The notes under the pieces were generated by a model. It made no database searches. It was not told where the DNA came from and was given only the letters and a program-made list of their open reading frames with translations. A program made the translations under genes and the position numbers. Shown here piece after piece: positions 23,633 through 35,908 of a stretch of 64,000 nt of DNA. The stretch is taken from the NCBI GenBank assembly GCA_033002965.1, contig JAURVB010013967.1:1-64000 (forward strand), given 5' to 3'. Within the stretch, counting starts at the first letter, position 1. Each line of letters begins with the position of its first letter. The stretch is from Piper betle (lineage: Eukaryota; Streptophyta; Magnoliopsida; Piperales; Piperaceae).

Positions 23633-25401
23633 TTAAAATTTTGACAACATATCATGTAACAATTCAAAAATATTAAATATTAAATTCTCAAAAATCTAGT
23701 GAGATAATTAATTATTCATGTGATATAATCATTTAAGTCTTACTTTACATTTTAAATTAATTATCTAAATCATAATTAATACCTAACAATTGATAAAAAA
23801 TAATTATTACTAATAAACAAGTATTTAATTTTACCTTTACAGTGATAATTACTTAACCCTAATCTTGATGATTTTGTTTACAGTTATAATCTTTAATCAC
23901 TACTATTATTTATTGTAACTTTAATTAATTAAGATATTCCATCAAATTATTTAAAATAATTTGTCTTATTTTAATTCATACTTATTAATAATACAATTAT
24001 TTTAATTTATTCGACTCTATAAAGTTTCCAACTTTATTTATTTTCATTATTCTGTTTAGGTTTAACGCGATTGATTTTACCCGATTATAGTTTAATAACC
24101 TATTTTCTACATTACTGACATGTTATTAAAATAATCACTTTATTTACCTAATATTAAATTTTATATGGTAAAGGTAAAATCAAAATTTTATTAATTACTT
24201 ACAACCATCCGATTTAATTTAATCGCTTGTTATGCCGATTAATTATTAACTTTTTATCATTACCATTTTTTTATTACTCGTGGCAATTTCGTACAATAAT
24301 TAATTAGTTTAGTAACTTTAATCCATAACCCATTCAAATAATTATTTTAAAGATTTAGTACGTGTTGGTACTATTTTTAACTTTAGTCGGTATCGAGTTA
24401 GGTGTTATTTACGAGTTGGTATTATTATTTAACTCGAGCTGTGTCGAGTCAAGCATTATTTACAAGTTTGCCACTAAAGGTAATTTTCTTCTTCATCTTC
24501 TTCCCCGGCGCCATCCCCTGTTCCTCGGCAGCAGCCGCCCTCCAGCCGCCGCCGGCGATCGTCCCCGGCTACCGTCAATCGTCGCCGCCCAGGCCTTGCC
24601 ATGCCGTTGCGGTGTCGCCCTGGCGTACTCCGGCCGCTTTCCAGCCGCGGCGACGCCTGCATCGTTTGCCTAGCGGTGCACTTGCGTCACCGATTCCACC
24701 TCCAGAAAGCGTCGCCGCCTTAATTGGGTGATCGCCTCAACACCCTCGACCCCCTATTGACCTTCCCCAGCCAGATTGGAGCCTGTCACCACCCAAGACG
24801 GCCAGATTTCTTCACCCACCACCGTCGCCTCTGTTTTTGCCACCGTCCTCTGTTTTTGGCCATTTACCACCCCACGCTGGCATCCACATACATGAGATCG
24901 ACCCTACACTAATCGACGAAGAGAGTAGGATCATCTTCTGGCGTCGGAATGACCGTCGCCACCGATTCCTGGCAAAACTTTGCCTGTGCTTGCCCATCTT
25001 GCCGAAACAGTGGACTCGTCGGCCAATAGTCGTGTTTAGTTTCTTTCTTGTTGATTTTAAACTTTAATCCTCACGATTATAATGCTTATTATCAAATTAA
25101 AATATGCATGGAAGAAAATTAAGAAGAGGGAGATAGGAAGAATACCTAAGCAAGGAAGAAGACACGCCGGTAAGGAAGAGGAGAAGAAAATGCGAATGAA
25201 GGCTAGGGTGGAGGACGTCCTTCATAAAATAAAATGAAATGACGGTTAGGGTATGTGAAAACACCTGTATTTCATTTAACCGGGTAACCAGGTAAAAAAT
25301 AAAATATAATAATTAACCGGGTAGAATTGACCGGGTATTGGATATAATACATTCGGTCCTTCCTGAACTGTGTTCTCGTCCTTTTTTTCACGGTCTTTAC
25401 A

Positions 25402-26560
25402 ATCTCCCCAACTTGGAAATATTTAGTCCCCGAAATATCATAACAAAGAAATATTATGATTAATTTTATTTATGTCCTTGGGATCAGTTTGTGATGATAT
25501 GATCCTCATCACGTACATACTTCTTTAGCATTGACACATGGAAAATATTGTGTACTCCAGCTAGGCTTGGTGGCAATGCTAATCTATATGTACAATTCCC
25601 AACTTGATTCAGGATTAGAAACGGTCCTATGAATCTTGGCTTCAACTTCCCTGATATTTTAAATCTGATTACACCCTTCATAGGAGATGTCTTTAGGTAC
25701 ACAACTCCCCAACTTGGAACTCTAAGTCCTTCCTTCGAGTATCAGCATAACTCTTTTGTAGATCCTGAGTTGCCTTAAGTCTCTGCTAAATGAGTTTCAC
25801 CTTTTCAGTTGCTTCCCTCACCATCTCTGGCTCGACTATAACTACTTCGATAAACTCCAGCCAACACGATGGAGATCTACAGGGCCTACCATATAAGGCT
25901 TCAAATGGTACCACCCCTATACTGGCTTGGTAAGAGTTATTATAGGTGAATTCAGCCAAGGCTAAGTGTTTCTCCCCATCACCTCCCCAATCAATAATGC
26001 AAGCTCTTAATAAATCTTTCAAAGATTGAATAGGCCTCTCACTCTGACCATTAGTTTGGAGATGATATGCTATAGTTAACTTAATTTGAGTTCCCATGAC
26101 TTCTTGGAAAGCTTCCCAGAAATGTGAAGTGAATAGGGGATCGCAGTCGGAGACTATCTCCTTTGGAATCCCATGCAATTTGACAATATTGTCAACATAT
26201 AATCCTGCTAGGTTTACGCTGTTCTCATTGATTTCGTGGGGATGAAGTGAGCTACCTTAGTTAGTCAGTCCACAACTACCCATATGGAGTCATGCTTCTT
26301 TTGAGTTCTTGAGAGCTTTGAAATACAATTGCACGTGACACACTCCCATTTCCACGTTGTTATTTCAAAAGGTTGCAATAGTCCTCCAGGTAGTTGATGT
26401 TGGGCTTTGATCTGTTGGCAAGTCTAACACTTAGAGACAAAATCTATAACATCCCTCTTCATCCCAATCCACCAATAGGATCACTTTAAATCCGGATACA
26501 TTTTAGTAACTCCAAGGTGTATCGAGAACTTTGAGCGATGAGCCTCCTCCAAGATATTCC
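25402..26560 (-). pseudogene. Integrase of A2, broken; chromodomain missing
   Basis: Read on the minus strand, C-terminus on the left. 25484-25702 holds the integrase C-terminal barrel (GVIRFKISGKLKPRFIGPF, then VFHVSMLKKY-like). 25786-26178 holds the catalytic core end: SDCDPLFTSHFWEAF carries an Asp and TNGQSER the Glu. Around 26430 the zinc-finger Cys pair is damaged by a stop in place of one residue before TCQQIKAQHQ. Between 25402 and 25484 only the polypurine tract and a few bases remain; the chromodomain of the relatives (as at 50491-50660) has been deleted. Integrase inserts element DNA; this copy cannot work. Confidence 0.85.
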
Positions 26561-27949
26561 GCCTCAATGCATTATCCTTGGGTACACACAACCTTCCTCT
26601 AAATCTGATCACACTATTTCATCAGCAACAATGTCAGGAATCTTGTCCAACATTTTAGTCAGCTCCTCATCACCCATTTGTGTTAAGCTAACATAATCAA
26701 CTAAATCATTGGAAATAACCAAATTTGCCAGTAAGCCTATTAGTTGCTCCATCGGGTTGATAGCTACCACTTCTGTTGACATGGCCCAAAATCTAGCTAG
26801 CTACTGACTTTTGTCCACTTTACCCTTCTGACACAACGAGTCGGCTACCACATTCGCTTTCCTTTGATGGTATAAGATTTGAAAGTCGTAGTCCTTCAAA
26901 TATTCTATCCACTGCCTCTATCAAAGGTTATGGTCATTCTGAGTGAAGATATACTTCAAACTCTGGTGGTCAGTGAAGACTTTGAACTAGGCCCCTTAAA
27001 AGTAGTGTCTCCAATTCTTTAGGACAAAAACCACTATTGCCAGTTCCAAGTCATGGGTTGCATAATTTTGCTCATGAATTTTCAGTTGACGAGAGGCATA
27101 GGCCACCACCTTACCTTCTTGCATAAGGACGCATCCTAAACCCAACCGAGACGCTTTACTTAAGACTACAGATCCTTCATTATCATTTGGTAGGGTCAAG
27201 ACTAGTGCAGTTGTTAAACTCTTCTTTAGAGACTGGAAACTATCCTCACACTTACTACTGCATTCAAACTTGACCCCCTTCCTTGTGAGTTTGGTCATCG
27301 GCAATGCTACTAAGGAGAAGCCTTTAATGAATTTCCTATTGTAACCAACTAAACCATGGAAGCTTCTGATATCAGTGACTGACTTAGGTTGTGGCCAATC
27401 AATGACTGCTTTCACTTTTGATGGATCCACTACAATTCAAACCTTTGAGACAATATGACCAAGGAAATTTACCTCCCTCATCTAGAAGTCACAATTTGAG
27501 AGCTTGGCAAACAGTTGATGTTCTCTCAGAACTTGAAGAGTAATTGACAGGTGCTTCACGTGCTATTCTTCATTATTTGAATAGACTAGAATGCGGTCCA
27601 CAAAAATGATAATAAACTTGTCCAGGTATGTGTGGAATACTGTGTTCATATTGACATAAAGGCCGTTGGTGTATTTGTTAGACCAAAAGGCATAACCAGA
27701 AATTCATATTGTCCGTACTGAGTTCAGAAAGCCATTTTCTGTATGTTTGACTCCTTTACTCGTAATTGGTGCTAACCAGACCGCACGTCTATCTTAGAAA
27801 ATATTCCGGTTGTTTTTAGCTGATCAAACAAGTCACCAATCCTCGGTAAGGGGTACTGATTCTTGACTGTCACTTGATTGATTTTTTGATAGTCAATACA
27901 CAGCCGAAGTGATCCATCTTTCTTCTTTACAAAAAGAACAGGGGCTCCT
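26561..27949 (-). pseudogene. RT and RNase H of A2, catalytic residues lost
   Basis: RNase H lies at about 26996-27430 ([19 protein letters not shown], then AYASRQLK and THDLELA). The usual SDAS Asp is replaced: the copy reads SKAS. RT lies to the right, with [19 protein letters not shown] and the polymerase box reading FVDR instead of FVDD (near 27595-27610). The RT frame is open for only 60 codons at 27772-27954, and homology ends at GGGGCTCC (27948). There another LTR-like sequence starts, so protease and gag are absent. Confidence 0.85.
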
Positions 27950-28317
27950 TGCATTTCCCTGAATGCAAACTATCCAGAGAATGTTTCATTTAACATCCAC
28001 AGAACTCTCCTTTATATAGAATATTATGTGTGCAATTCAAGAAGTCACTACATTAAATTTTATAAACATGTGTGGAATTCAAAAGTCATTTATGTGATAA
28101 TGTAAAGCCAAAAAGTAATTAGTAATTTAATATGAATGGATGTTAAATCTTAAAAATATTATAAATATCATTATACCTATATGATAAAGGTCAAAATCGA
28201 TAATTTATAATATTAAAATTTTTCATAAATTAATTTAATTAAATAATATTTACGGTTCATTCTAAGATTTACAAAACCCTAAATAAAATAACCTAATTAT
28301 TTTTTCAGGGTTTTACA
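27950..28317 (-). repeat. Short LTR-like segment, TG...CA, family B-type U3 end
   Basis: Begins TGCATTTCCC in the middle of A2 RT and ends GGGTTTTACA, followed by ATCTCCCTAACTTGGG, which on the minus strand is a polypurine tract before TGTAAAACCC. It is AT-rich with no open frame. Whether it is a complete 368-bp LTR or the U3 stub of a longer one is unclear: it does not match the LTR at 31111 that flanks the other side of the gag remnant. Confidence 0.55.
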
Positions 28318-28782
28318 ATCTCCCTAACTTGGGAATTTTCGTCCTCAAAAATATAATAAGGAGAAAAATTAGGGTTTTACAATTTCCCTAACCTGGTAAT
28401 TTTTGTCCTCCAAAATATAATAGGGTTATGAGGAGAAAAATTGGTTTTTTTTTCTTGATTTAAGCATTGCCACTCATATACATAGCTAAAGTGGGGCACA
28501 CTGTCCCATAACACAGTTATCCATATCGAACAGGTGTCCCATACCACCCATACTACCTAGATAATACCTCTGATTGTAAAGGCATCACGTGCACCTAGCA
28601 TGACACATAAGTGGCACACCTATAATTATTTACCATCTAAAATAATGAAATTAATTCTATAAAAGAATGATCAATTTGTATAAATAAAAAATTTTTACCC
28701 TTGGAACAGTGAACTCTTTGACTTTCAGTAAGGTAATGATTGATTTGCATGGTTCCGAGGGAAACATAACTTGGATACCATC
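28318..28782. other. Non-coding internal DNA with a duplicated polypurine tract/U3 start
   Basis: The boundary module (GGGTTTTACA plus CTCCCTAAC-like tract) occurs twice, ending at 28317 and 28381, a tandem duplication of about 64 bp. The remainder has no open frame or known motif. A degenerate PBS complement (TTGGATACCA) ends at 28780, next to the TRIM LTR. Confidence 0.5.
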
Positions 28783-28990
28783 TATAGCGACCCGGCCCAA
28801 AGTGCAACGTAATAGGCTAAGTCATCTCTTTAAACTTGGTGAACCAAGTTAAAGATCTATACTTCATTCCCACTTATAAACAGGATCTTATCCGAGTAAG
28901 TATTAGATGTGAGACTAATTTCTTATAAATAGGATCTTATCCGAATAGGTATTAGATGTGAGACTAAGTTGAGAGATCTCACACAATCCA
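28783..28990 (-). repeat. TRIM LTR with internal duplication
   Basis: Matches the TRIM LTRs at 45747-46204: GACCCGGCCCAAAGTGCAAC, ACAGGATCTT, GATGTGAGACTAA and a final CTCACACAATCCA. About 50 bp around CTTATAAACAGGATCTTATC is duplicated in tandem, making it 208 bp instead of about 160. No second LTR or TRIM interior is visible, so this is a remnant. Confidence 0.75.
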
Positions 28991-29249
28991 TTCTGAAGAT
29001 CACATCAAACTCCATCATCCTAAACAGTATAAAATTTGCTACCAATTGTTGCTGTTGAACTTGAACAAGGCACTACGCACACACTCACCTGTGGCTATAA
29101 CTCAACAAACGGGGGTGGACACAAGTAATGAATGTCCTAAATCCTCTATCTGACCTCCAATCCTATCTGCGTGTGTGTGTATATGAAATATTGTGTACAG
29201 CCAGAATAAAATAAAACTCGTGTAGGTACTGAACTAACGAGAAGAATAC
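28991..29249. other. Unassigned spacer
   Basis: No open frame or recognisable motif apart from a short (TG)n run near 29170. It probably belongs to the decayed element whose gag lies to the right. Confidence 0.4.
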
Positions 29250-30939
29250 CTATCATGACAGTCGTATCTTCCAACGCTTCTGTGACCGTGGCTGCGTACA
29301 TCGTAACTGGCAGCTGCTGTGCCGGGGTGGCTACTGGTTACATCATAACTGGTTGTGCTTGCTGTTTGCCTCGTTGTTGTCTAGCTTGTCCCACACCATC
29401 ATTCCTCTCTGATTCTGTCCCCTTTGTTCCTGCTGTCTCTGAGGCTGATGACCACGACATCGTTGTCCTTGACCTTGACCTTGTTTGCCTTTCTGTTGTC
29501 ATTGTGGCAGGGGTGCGGCAGTGCTAGTCGCTGTGGTGGTGCTGGAAGGGATGGTTGTTAGCATGGTGCATTTGCACACGCTGTTGCCCGATGTCCTAAT
29601 TGACCACAATTGAAACATGTACCGGTACTGGTTTTCTATACTCTAGGACACATTGTTGCCCGATGACCGGGTTGACCACAAGTAAAGCACACATTGGTAC
29701 CTGCTCTGCATATTCCCCCATGATGATGTCCACAATTCTAACATTGAGGTATCTACTATCCTGGACTTTTCCAACCATTGCCCTCATAGCAAGTGGGGCA
29801 TCTATTCGACGCTTTTGTTGTGTTCTCTATTCAGGTTGATATGGCTGATGGTGGTGCTGCTTCTGTTCATAGTCTCTCCTACTGCTCACACTACATCTCC
29901 AAGGTAGAAAACACCTTGTTCACATTGGCCACCCAAATATCAATTTGAAGCCCTTTATTGAAATGCTTGATTCTTCTCCGTTCAATTGGCACTAGGTCTA
30001 GAGCAAACCTTTCCAGTGCTCTGAATCAAGTTTCATATTGTACCACTATCATTTGTCCTTGCCTAAGGATCTGAAATTCCCTTTCTTTCTTCTTCTTAAC
30101 ATCTTGAGGAAAGTAGTTTATGTCAAACTCTGCCTTGAACTCATCCCATGTGACATTTTGTGGCTACTTGTGGGCAAAAGTGGAGTTCACGACTGAATCC
30201 CACCATATCTTAGCTACATCTTGGAATGCTCTCGTGATGATCCGCACATGGTGCTCCATGGGGCATGCCATACTGCCAAATACTCTAATTACGAATGAGA
30301 TCCGTAGGAAAGCTTCCTCTACATCTAACTTTCCTAGGAATGGGCGTCCTCCATTCTTCACAAACCATTCATATTACCATAACTTAAGATTCCATTCATT
30401 TGCTGATCTGTCAGACCCTTCTCTGAGTTCTAACTGATGAATCATCAGCACTATCCCTGCCAGGGTACTTCCTAATCCTACAGTGCCACTACCAACTGCT
30501 GTCCATCAACTGCCTACTCTAGGTGGTCCTCTGTCATTTGTAACCCATCCCGGTCTGCAATGGGGCAATCAGAGGAACTGCTGTAGGACTAGTCCTCTAA
30601 TGTAGCGGTGGAGGAGGAGGTGGCGGCAAAGGGCCCATGGGGAAAGCAGCCTCCCCTCATGCCTCATCATCCAAAGCTGGCCTCTTTTCTGGCCCTAGGT
30701 ATGGAGAGGGCTACTTGTCAAAGATCTCTCTAGAACTCCCCCTGATTCTGATGTATCTATCTTTGGGCCTATACTAACTGGGCAATAGTTCTATCCCATT
30801 CAGCTTGATAGCTACTCACTTCGGTGGCGGCTGTCATGACGTTGGCTTTCACTACACTAGCACACTAGGGTTTCTTGACAGTGGTGGGGCTCTATTCTGA
30901 GTCCTGCAAATCTATACTACCATGGCTATCAACATTCAT
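29250..30939 (-). pseudogene. gag of a gypsy element (element C), minus strand, decayed
   Basis: A plausible start ATG on the minus strand is at 30937-30939, about 150 bp inside the PBS. The N-terminal part has several stops. The Gag core is at about 29900-30361 (FLGKLDVEEAFLRISFVIR, then AKIWWDS, YFPQ and ERFALDL in shifting frames). Near 29590-29730, in one minus frame, lie two good zinc knuckles, CFTCGQPGHRATMC and CFNCGQLGHRATAC. A third, damaged one (NCGHHHGGIC with a stop) comes before them. This triple-finger Gag is typical of Tekay-type chromoviruses but differs from the single-knuckle Gag of A1 and F. No pol remains. Confidence 0.8.
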
Positions 30940-31090
30940 TGATCAAATCCTAGATTCATTGTGATGTAACTAATGGTGAAGAATATGTAAAACAAAACAA
31001 TAAAAAAGATATATGCCTACTAGCTTGACTCATAGCATTCTTAGACACACATGACTTGTATTGGCATATTCCATTTTAATCGGCTAAGAA

Positions 31091-31110
31091 TCGTCTCTAA
31101 TACCAAAAAC
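31091..31110 (-). promoter_or_regulatory. Degenerate PBS of element C
   Basis: On the minus strand TGGTATTAGAGAC follows the LTR end GGGTATTACA by a few bases; it is a decayed form of TGGTATCAGAGC. It fixes polarity and the LTR edge at 31111. Confidence 0.7.
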
Positions 31111-33323
31111 TGTAATACCCAAATCTGTTTTCTATTAACCAAATTGGAAATGCTACTAGGGACCAAACCTAATCTCAATTCAATTAATTTGGTCAACCCA
31201 AACTTTAGCGGAAGGGATCTATTCTAAGAGTCATATGATGAAATGCATGCCACAATGAATGTATGAAATGCACAACCTAACAGGATGCTATGTAAATGAT
31301 ATGATAACGAAGAAAAGAATCATACCAAAATCAAAATCACATCGTAATAGATTTAAATATTATGAACATCTTATAAATAGGTAGACAGGGTTTTCCCTCA
31401 AAGTACAATAAGGAAAACACCCTTTACATCAACATATCACAAAATATCTGTGTGTGTGTGTATATATATATATATATAATAGATAATAAAACATATCACA
31501 ACATTATGTTCTCACATCATTTTCCAAGTCATGATCACTGCCTGAGTTATGTTCCATCTATTACTTATATTCCCATGGCTAGAAGTTTACTAACTTCAAA
31601 ATTACCAACTTCATTCACAAAACATGTTCACCGTGCAATTAAACATCATCAAAAATATTTCATAACACGTTTTACACATTCACCAGCATCACGATTACAT
31701 GTCCTGTCACCAAGCATGTGTGTGTGCAAGGATGTCACTGCTCATTTGTCATGTTTGGCATATCCTATTGTATCTGATGCTCACCTACACATATATTAGA
31801 AAACCGTCAGCAACGGTTGTCACTAGTCCAGAAAATATCTAATATCGAGCTGTCTATGAGAGTAAACTCTCATTAAAAGAAAACCATGCATATACTTCAA
31901 CAGAACTCTTTTAAGGGTAACTACTAAAGAGCCATCGAGCTATAGTCTGAATGGCAACCCGAACTGACTAATCTGATGCCTCTCTCGAGCATTTTCTCAT
32001 TTCAATTCTGGTCCCTCTGGACTACTAGTTTATCCTAAACCTTCTCCAATTCACTGTATATTTCCTGGCCTTGAGCACAAAGGTCGAGTACTCTCAGGCA
32101 ATCGCCTTTAGTATACTTTGAACCACAAGTCCAGACATGCGCTGTTCTAAACAGTACCTATAAATAGCACGTGTCTCCGGGTCTAAGGACTCAAAACAAG
32201 GGTTTTCAAGATCCCTTGGGAATGGAACAACCATTTCATTAATGCAGAGCCCACTGTCAATTGCACATGCGTTTCTCATGGTATGTGCAAATTGATTTCA
32301 CCATCTCTTGTCTAACTCAAAACTCGATAAAAGTCTATATAGGCCTGGGAAGCGATTTAGTAATTTAAGCCTGAAGGCAACTTGTAGTTAACCTTGTTTT
32401 TGAAGTCAAACTCGAATGACTCATCCTTGAGGGTTATTAATTTCTGGAAAACTGTTCGCTATAATGATCCATATTTAGTGGGGTCAGATAATTGCCACTT
32501 AACATGTCCAACAATATACAATCCAAAGCAATAATAGAATATATCAACAATTAAGAGCACGAGTCCTAAACGGACCAAGTACAAGCTCCTAATGTGGTAT
32601 GACGCCTATGTGGCGAGCTCGCACACCGAATCTACTCAAACAGGACCAAATTCTAATGCCCATGTACTCCAATATAATGCTTGAATGATATGATGGATAA
32701 ATCAACAACACTAGGGTAAGCATGCATATCCTCATCAATCCAACAAATCCTGACAATCATTCTATATAAATCTATATTCCTAGGTGATCATGTCATCAAC
32801 ATCACAATTTTCTTACTATGTAATTTAAACATATGAATTAACTAATTAAAGAACATAATTATTTTTAAAAATCAAACTAATACTCAATCATAACAGTTTA
32901 ATCATTCACAAGTCTAATTATCTAACCTTAATTAACATCAATATTGTTAATTATTTTTAATTAACTATGTTTCATAATTAATATTTTTTAATCAATATTT
33001 TTAATTATCTAATAAATTATTTTTTCATAATCACAAGAACATAATTTTCAAACCCTAAAATTAGAACACAATCAAATCTATGATTATTACCAAAATGTTG
33101 TTCATTCTGGTCCCTGTCAGTCATATATAAAATGAACTAAAAATTAATTCTTTATACCTTGGTTGACAATTAGTCGGCGACAACCACGGGTGTCGGTACC
33201 ATGAGGAGGGAGAAGATGGTTATGACTGCTGTCACAAGGGCGACACTAGGAAGGTGAAAGGGGACTCGGCAAGGTTGGAGCATCACTGGCCAATGGCGAT
33301 GACCAGTCGTCGGAGGCGGTAGC
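31111..33323 (-). repeat. 5' LTR of element C (family B type), U3 side truncated
   Basis: Starts TGTAATACCC at 31111. From 31240 onward it follows the LARD LTR: ACAGGATGCTATG, the CACCTACACATATAT stretch, TGAGCACAAAGG near 32070, TTTGAACCACAAGTCC near 32118. This links the LARD to a gag-bearing relative. At 33324 another LTR begins, so its U3 is missing. A (TG)n(TA)n microsatellite occupies 31449-31478. Confidence 0.75.
31449..31478. repeat. (TG)n(TA)n microsatellite
   Basis: Compound dinucleotide run inside the element C LTR. Confidence 0.95.
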
Positions 33324-35837
33324 TGTAACAACCCGTTTCAGCTTACCTGTGAACCGACCCGGAAATGTCATCGGCAACCAAACCATTCGCTAAGCTACTA
33401 GGTTCGGATAAGCCGACCCAAATCTGCCCTCGACGTCTCAAGATGGAGATGCAAACATGAAATGAATCAATTGAAACAATTGGGTTCTAACGTGGCCCTA
33501 CATGCATGCCATCAATATAATCCCCATTATCATTTCTCGAGACGTTTAGTTGTTATGAGCCTATCCCAATCTCTTAATATGCTAGGAGGGGTGGCCACCC
33601 CCATCCAGCTCCAACCCCATGCATGCGCAAACACACTACGTGGCCCACAGCCCGTAGTTACCGATATTTTCCATTAACTCATCCTCTCGGTATCACAAGT
33701 GCATAATGAGCCGTCCTGCTCTACTACTCCCTGTCACCCCTTTCATCATGGGGGCAGGTATTCAATCTTTCACGGGGTGCTGCCCTACGTCGAATTGAAT
33801 CTACCCCGATTGCTCTCGGCGCATGGTGGTCAAATATGAACTCAAGTCGACCAAGACTCCCACATATTAATTTTAAAGGGTGCGGCCCCTGTCGGATTGA
33901 GTTAATTTCTTGATCCCGGTTGCACTCGGTGCATGGTGGTCGAATCTAGGCTCAGGCCGCCTAAGGCTGCCAAAAGAGGAAAATACAACGTTTCAAATAA
34001 TTATACGGACCTCAATACTTCGTAAGTGAACCTGCAAGCGTGACCAACGATCCCAATCTAAACGAGAACATAAAATTAAACATAAGTATAATTTTATTCG
34101 AGTAGAAATGCATGCAACTAAATGACTAATATATATCATTCAACAATATTAAATATTAAATTATTCATGTGACATAATCATTTAAATCCTCTTTTACATT
34201 TTAAATTAATTATCTAAATCATAATTCATACTTCACTAATGATAAAATAATTAATAACTTATAAACAAATATCTAATTACTATTATTAGTATATTTTCCT
34301 TTGAGATGATAATTACTTAACCACAATCTTAAAGATTTAGCTTACGGTTTTAATTTTTAATCATTATCATTATTAATAGCAATTTAATTAATTAAATCAT
34401 TTAATTAAATCATTTAAAATGATTTGGGTTATCCTAATTCAAAGACATTACTAATACAATTATTTTAAATTATTCCACTCAATAAAGGTTCAAACTTTAT
34501 TTATTTTCATTATGTTATTTAGGTTCGTTTTACACGATTATAATTTAATAACCCATTTTCTACCTTATTAACTCGTTATTAAAATAATCATTTTAGTTAC
34601 ATAGTATTAAATTTAATATGGTAAAGGTGAAATCTTTATTTCATTAATCCCTTATAACCATCTGATTTAAATTAATCACTTGTAATACGCCGATCAATTA
34701 TCGACCATTTATCATTACCGTATTTTTATTACTTATGGTGATTTCGTACAATAATTTATTAGTTTAGCAACTTTAACCTATAACCCATTAGAATAATTAT
34801 TTTTAAAGATTTATTAAGAGTTAGTATTATTTTTAACTCGAGTCGTATCGAGTCAAGCATTATTAACAGATTTGCCATCTTCTTCTTCCCAAACGTTCTT
34901 CTCTTCTCCACCTTCGTCTTTGGCACAACAATAGGTCATGTCCTTCTCCAACCTCAAGATGACCACTTTTTTCACCTTGCTACCATTCAGAGGTTCAGCT
35001 ACCTCAGGCCGGCATCAAAACAGGAAGACTGGCCACCTTTGGATGTCGTAGAGAGTAGAATCGTTCTCCCCAAGTCTGCACGTCGCCGCCATGAATTCCG
35101 GCGAGAAGGTCATCAGCAGTGGGTTGTGCCAGTGGCAGGAACTACTATAGTGAAACCCTTGACAATGTCGATGAAGAACAACTGGCATCTACCATCTGGA
35201 TCTTCCATTACAGCGTTTGTTTCAGAAGAACGCGACCACCTTCATCCCCCTTGCAAGTCCGCCCACTTGCCAGTGCAATTCCACCATCCATCGGAAACCA
35301 GGGACATGGCGAGCCATGCCATCAACCCAGTAGCCAGAGGGACCGTCAAGGGTGTGAGAAGATGCCTTGCAATTTTTGTTTACAGTTGCCCTTCTTGCTA
35401 ACATTTTAGACACATTGGCCATGGACGGGATTTAAATTTTCAGTTTAGTTCTTTTCTTTCTTGTTGATTCAAGACTCTAATTGTTATGATTATCAAGCTT
35501 ATTATCAATTCAAAATATGCTTGCATGAAAATTAAGAATAGGGGGATAGGAAGAATACCCAAGTGAGGACGAAGCCGGTACCGGAAGAGGAGAAGAAGAT
35601 GAGAGTAGGCGGCTAGGTTGAGGAAAAGGAGAAATAGGTGGCTAGGGTGAGGATGACCCCCCTCACAAAAATATAAAATGAAAATGATGGCTAAGGTATG
35701 GGAAAACACCCGAACACCAGCATTTCATTTGACCGGGTAACCGGGTAAAGAACAAAATATAATACTTAACTGCGGACAGAATATAATATAAATAATAATA
35801 ATAATTCCCTAATATTTTGTCCTTCCCCAACCGAGTC

Positions 35838-35895
<58 letters not shown>

Positions 35896-35908
35896 CACAA
35901 TCTTTACA
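33324..35908 (-). repeat. Chimeric LTR of element G: family B U5 end joined to family A body
   Basis: The first 185 bp (TGTAACAACCC, then GTGAACCGACCC and GATGGAGATGCAAACATGAA) match the family B end at 53370. At about 33510, near TCAATATAAT, it changes to family A LTR sequence and stays so to the U3 edge CAATCTTTACA at 35908. A polypurine tract and family A pol follow, so this acts as the 3' LTR of G. It has no short-period array; a single block (33550-33900) occupies that place. An antisense open frame lies at 35119-35409. Confidence 0.7.
35839..35893. repeat. (TA)n microsatellite
   Basis: About 27 TA repeats in the U3 of the G LTR, 15 bp from the LTR edge. Confidence 0.95.

Larger units (their letters stand above)
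15543..25401 (-). repeat. 9.86-kb LTR of element A2 (3' LTR, minus strand), enlarged by macro-repeats
   Basis: The left edge TGTAACGACCC (U5 end, read in reverse) and the right edge CGGTCTTTACA (U3 start in reverse) match other family A LTRs, which are about 3 kb when undamaged. On the right it adjoins the polypurine tract (CTCCCCAACTTG on the plus strand) and A2 integrase. The landmarks are in family order: single-copy U5 DNA (15543-16434), satellite block (16435-23362), AT-rich DNA, a CT- and GC-rich leader-like segment (24480-25000), and U3. A partial duplication lies at 16030-16150 and 16296-16430. I found no other LTR end inside, so this reads as one LTR. Confidence 0.7.

Noticed and set aside
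24362..25067. Open frames in the GC-rich part of the A2 LTR as exons
   Set aside because: Equivalent segments in the other family A LTRs have different frames and stops; the segment is part of the LTR.
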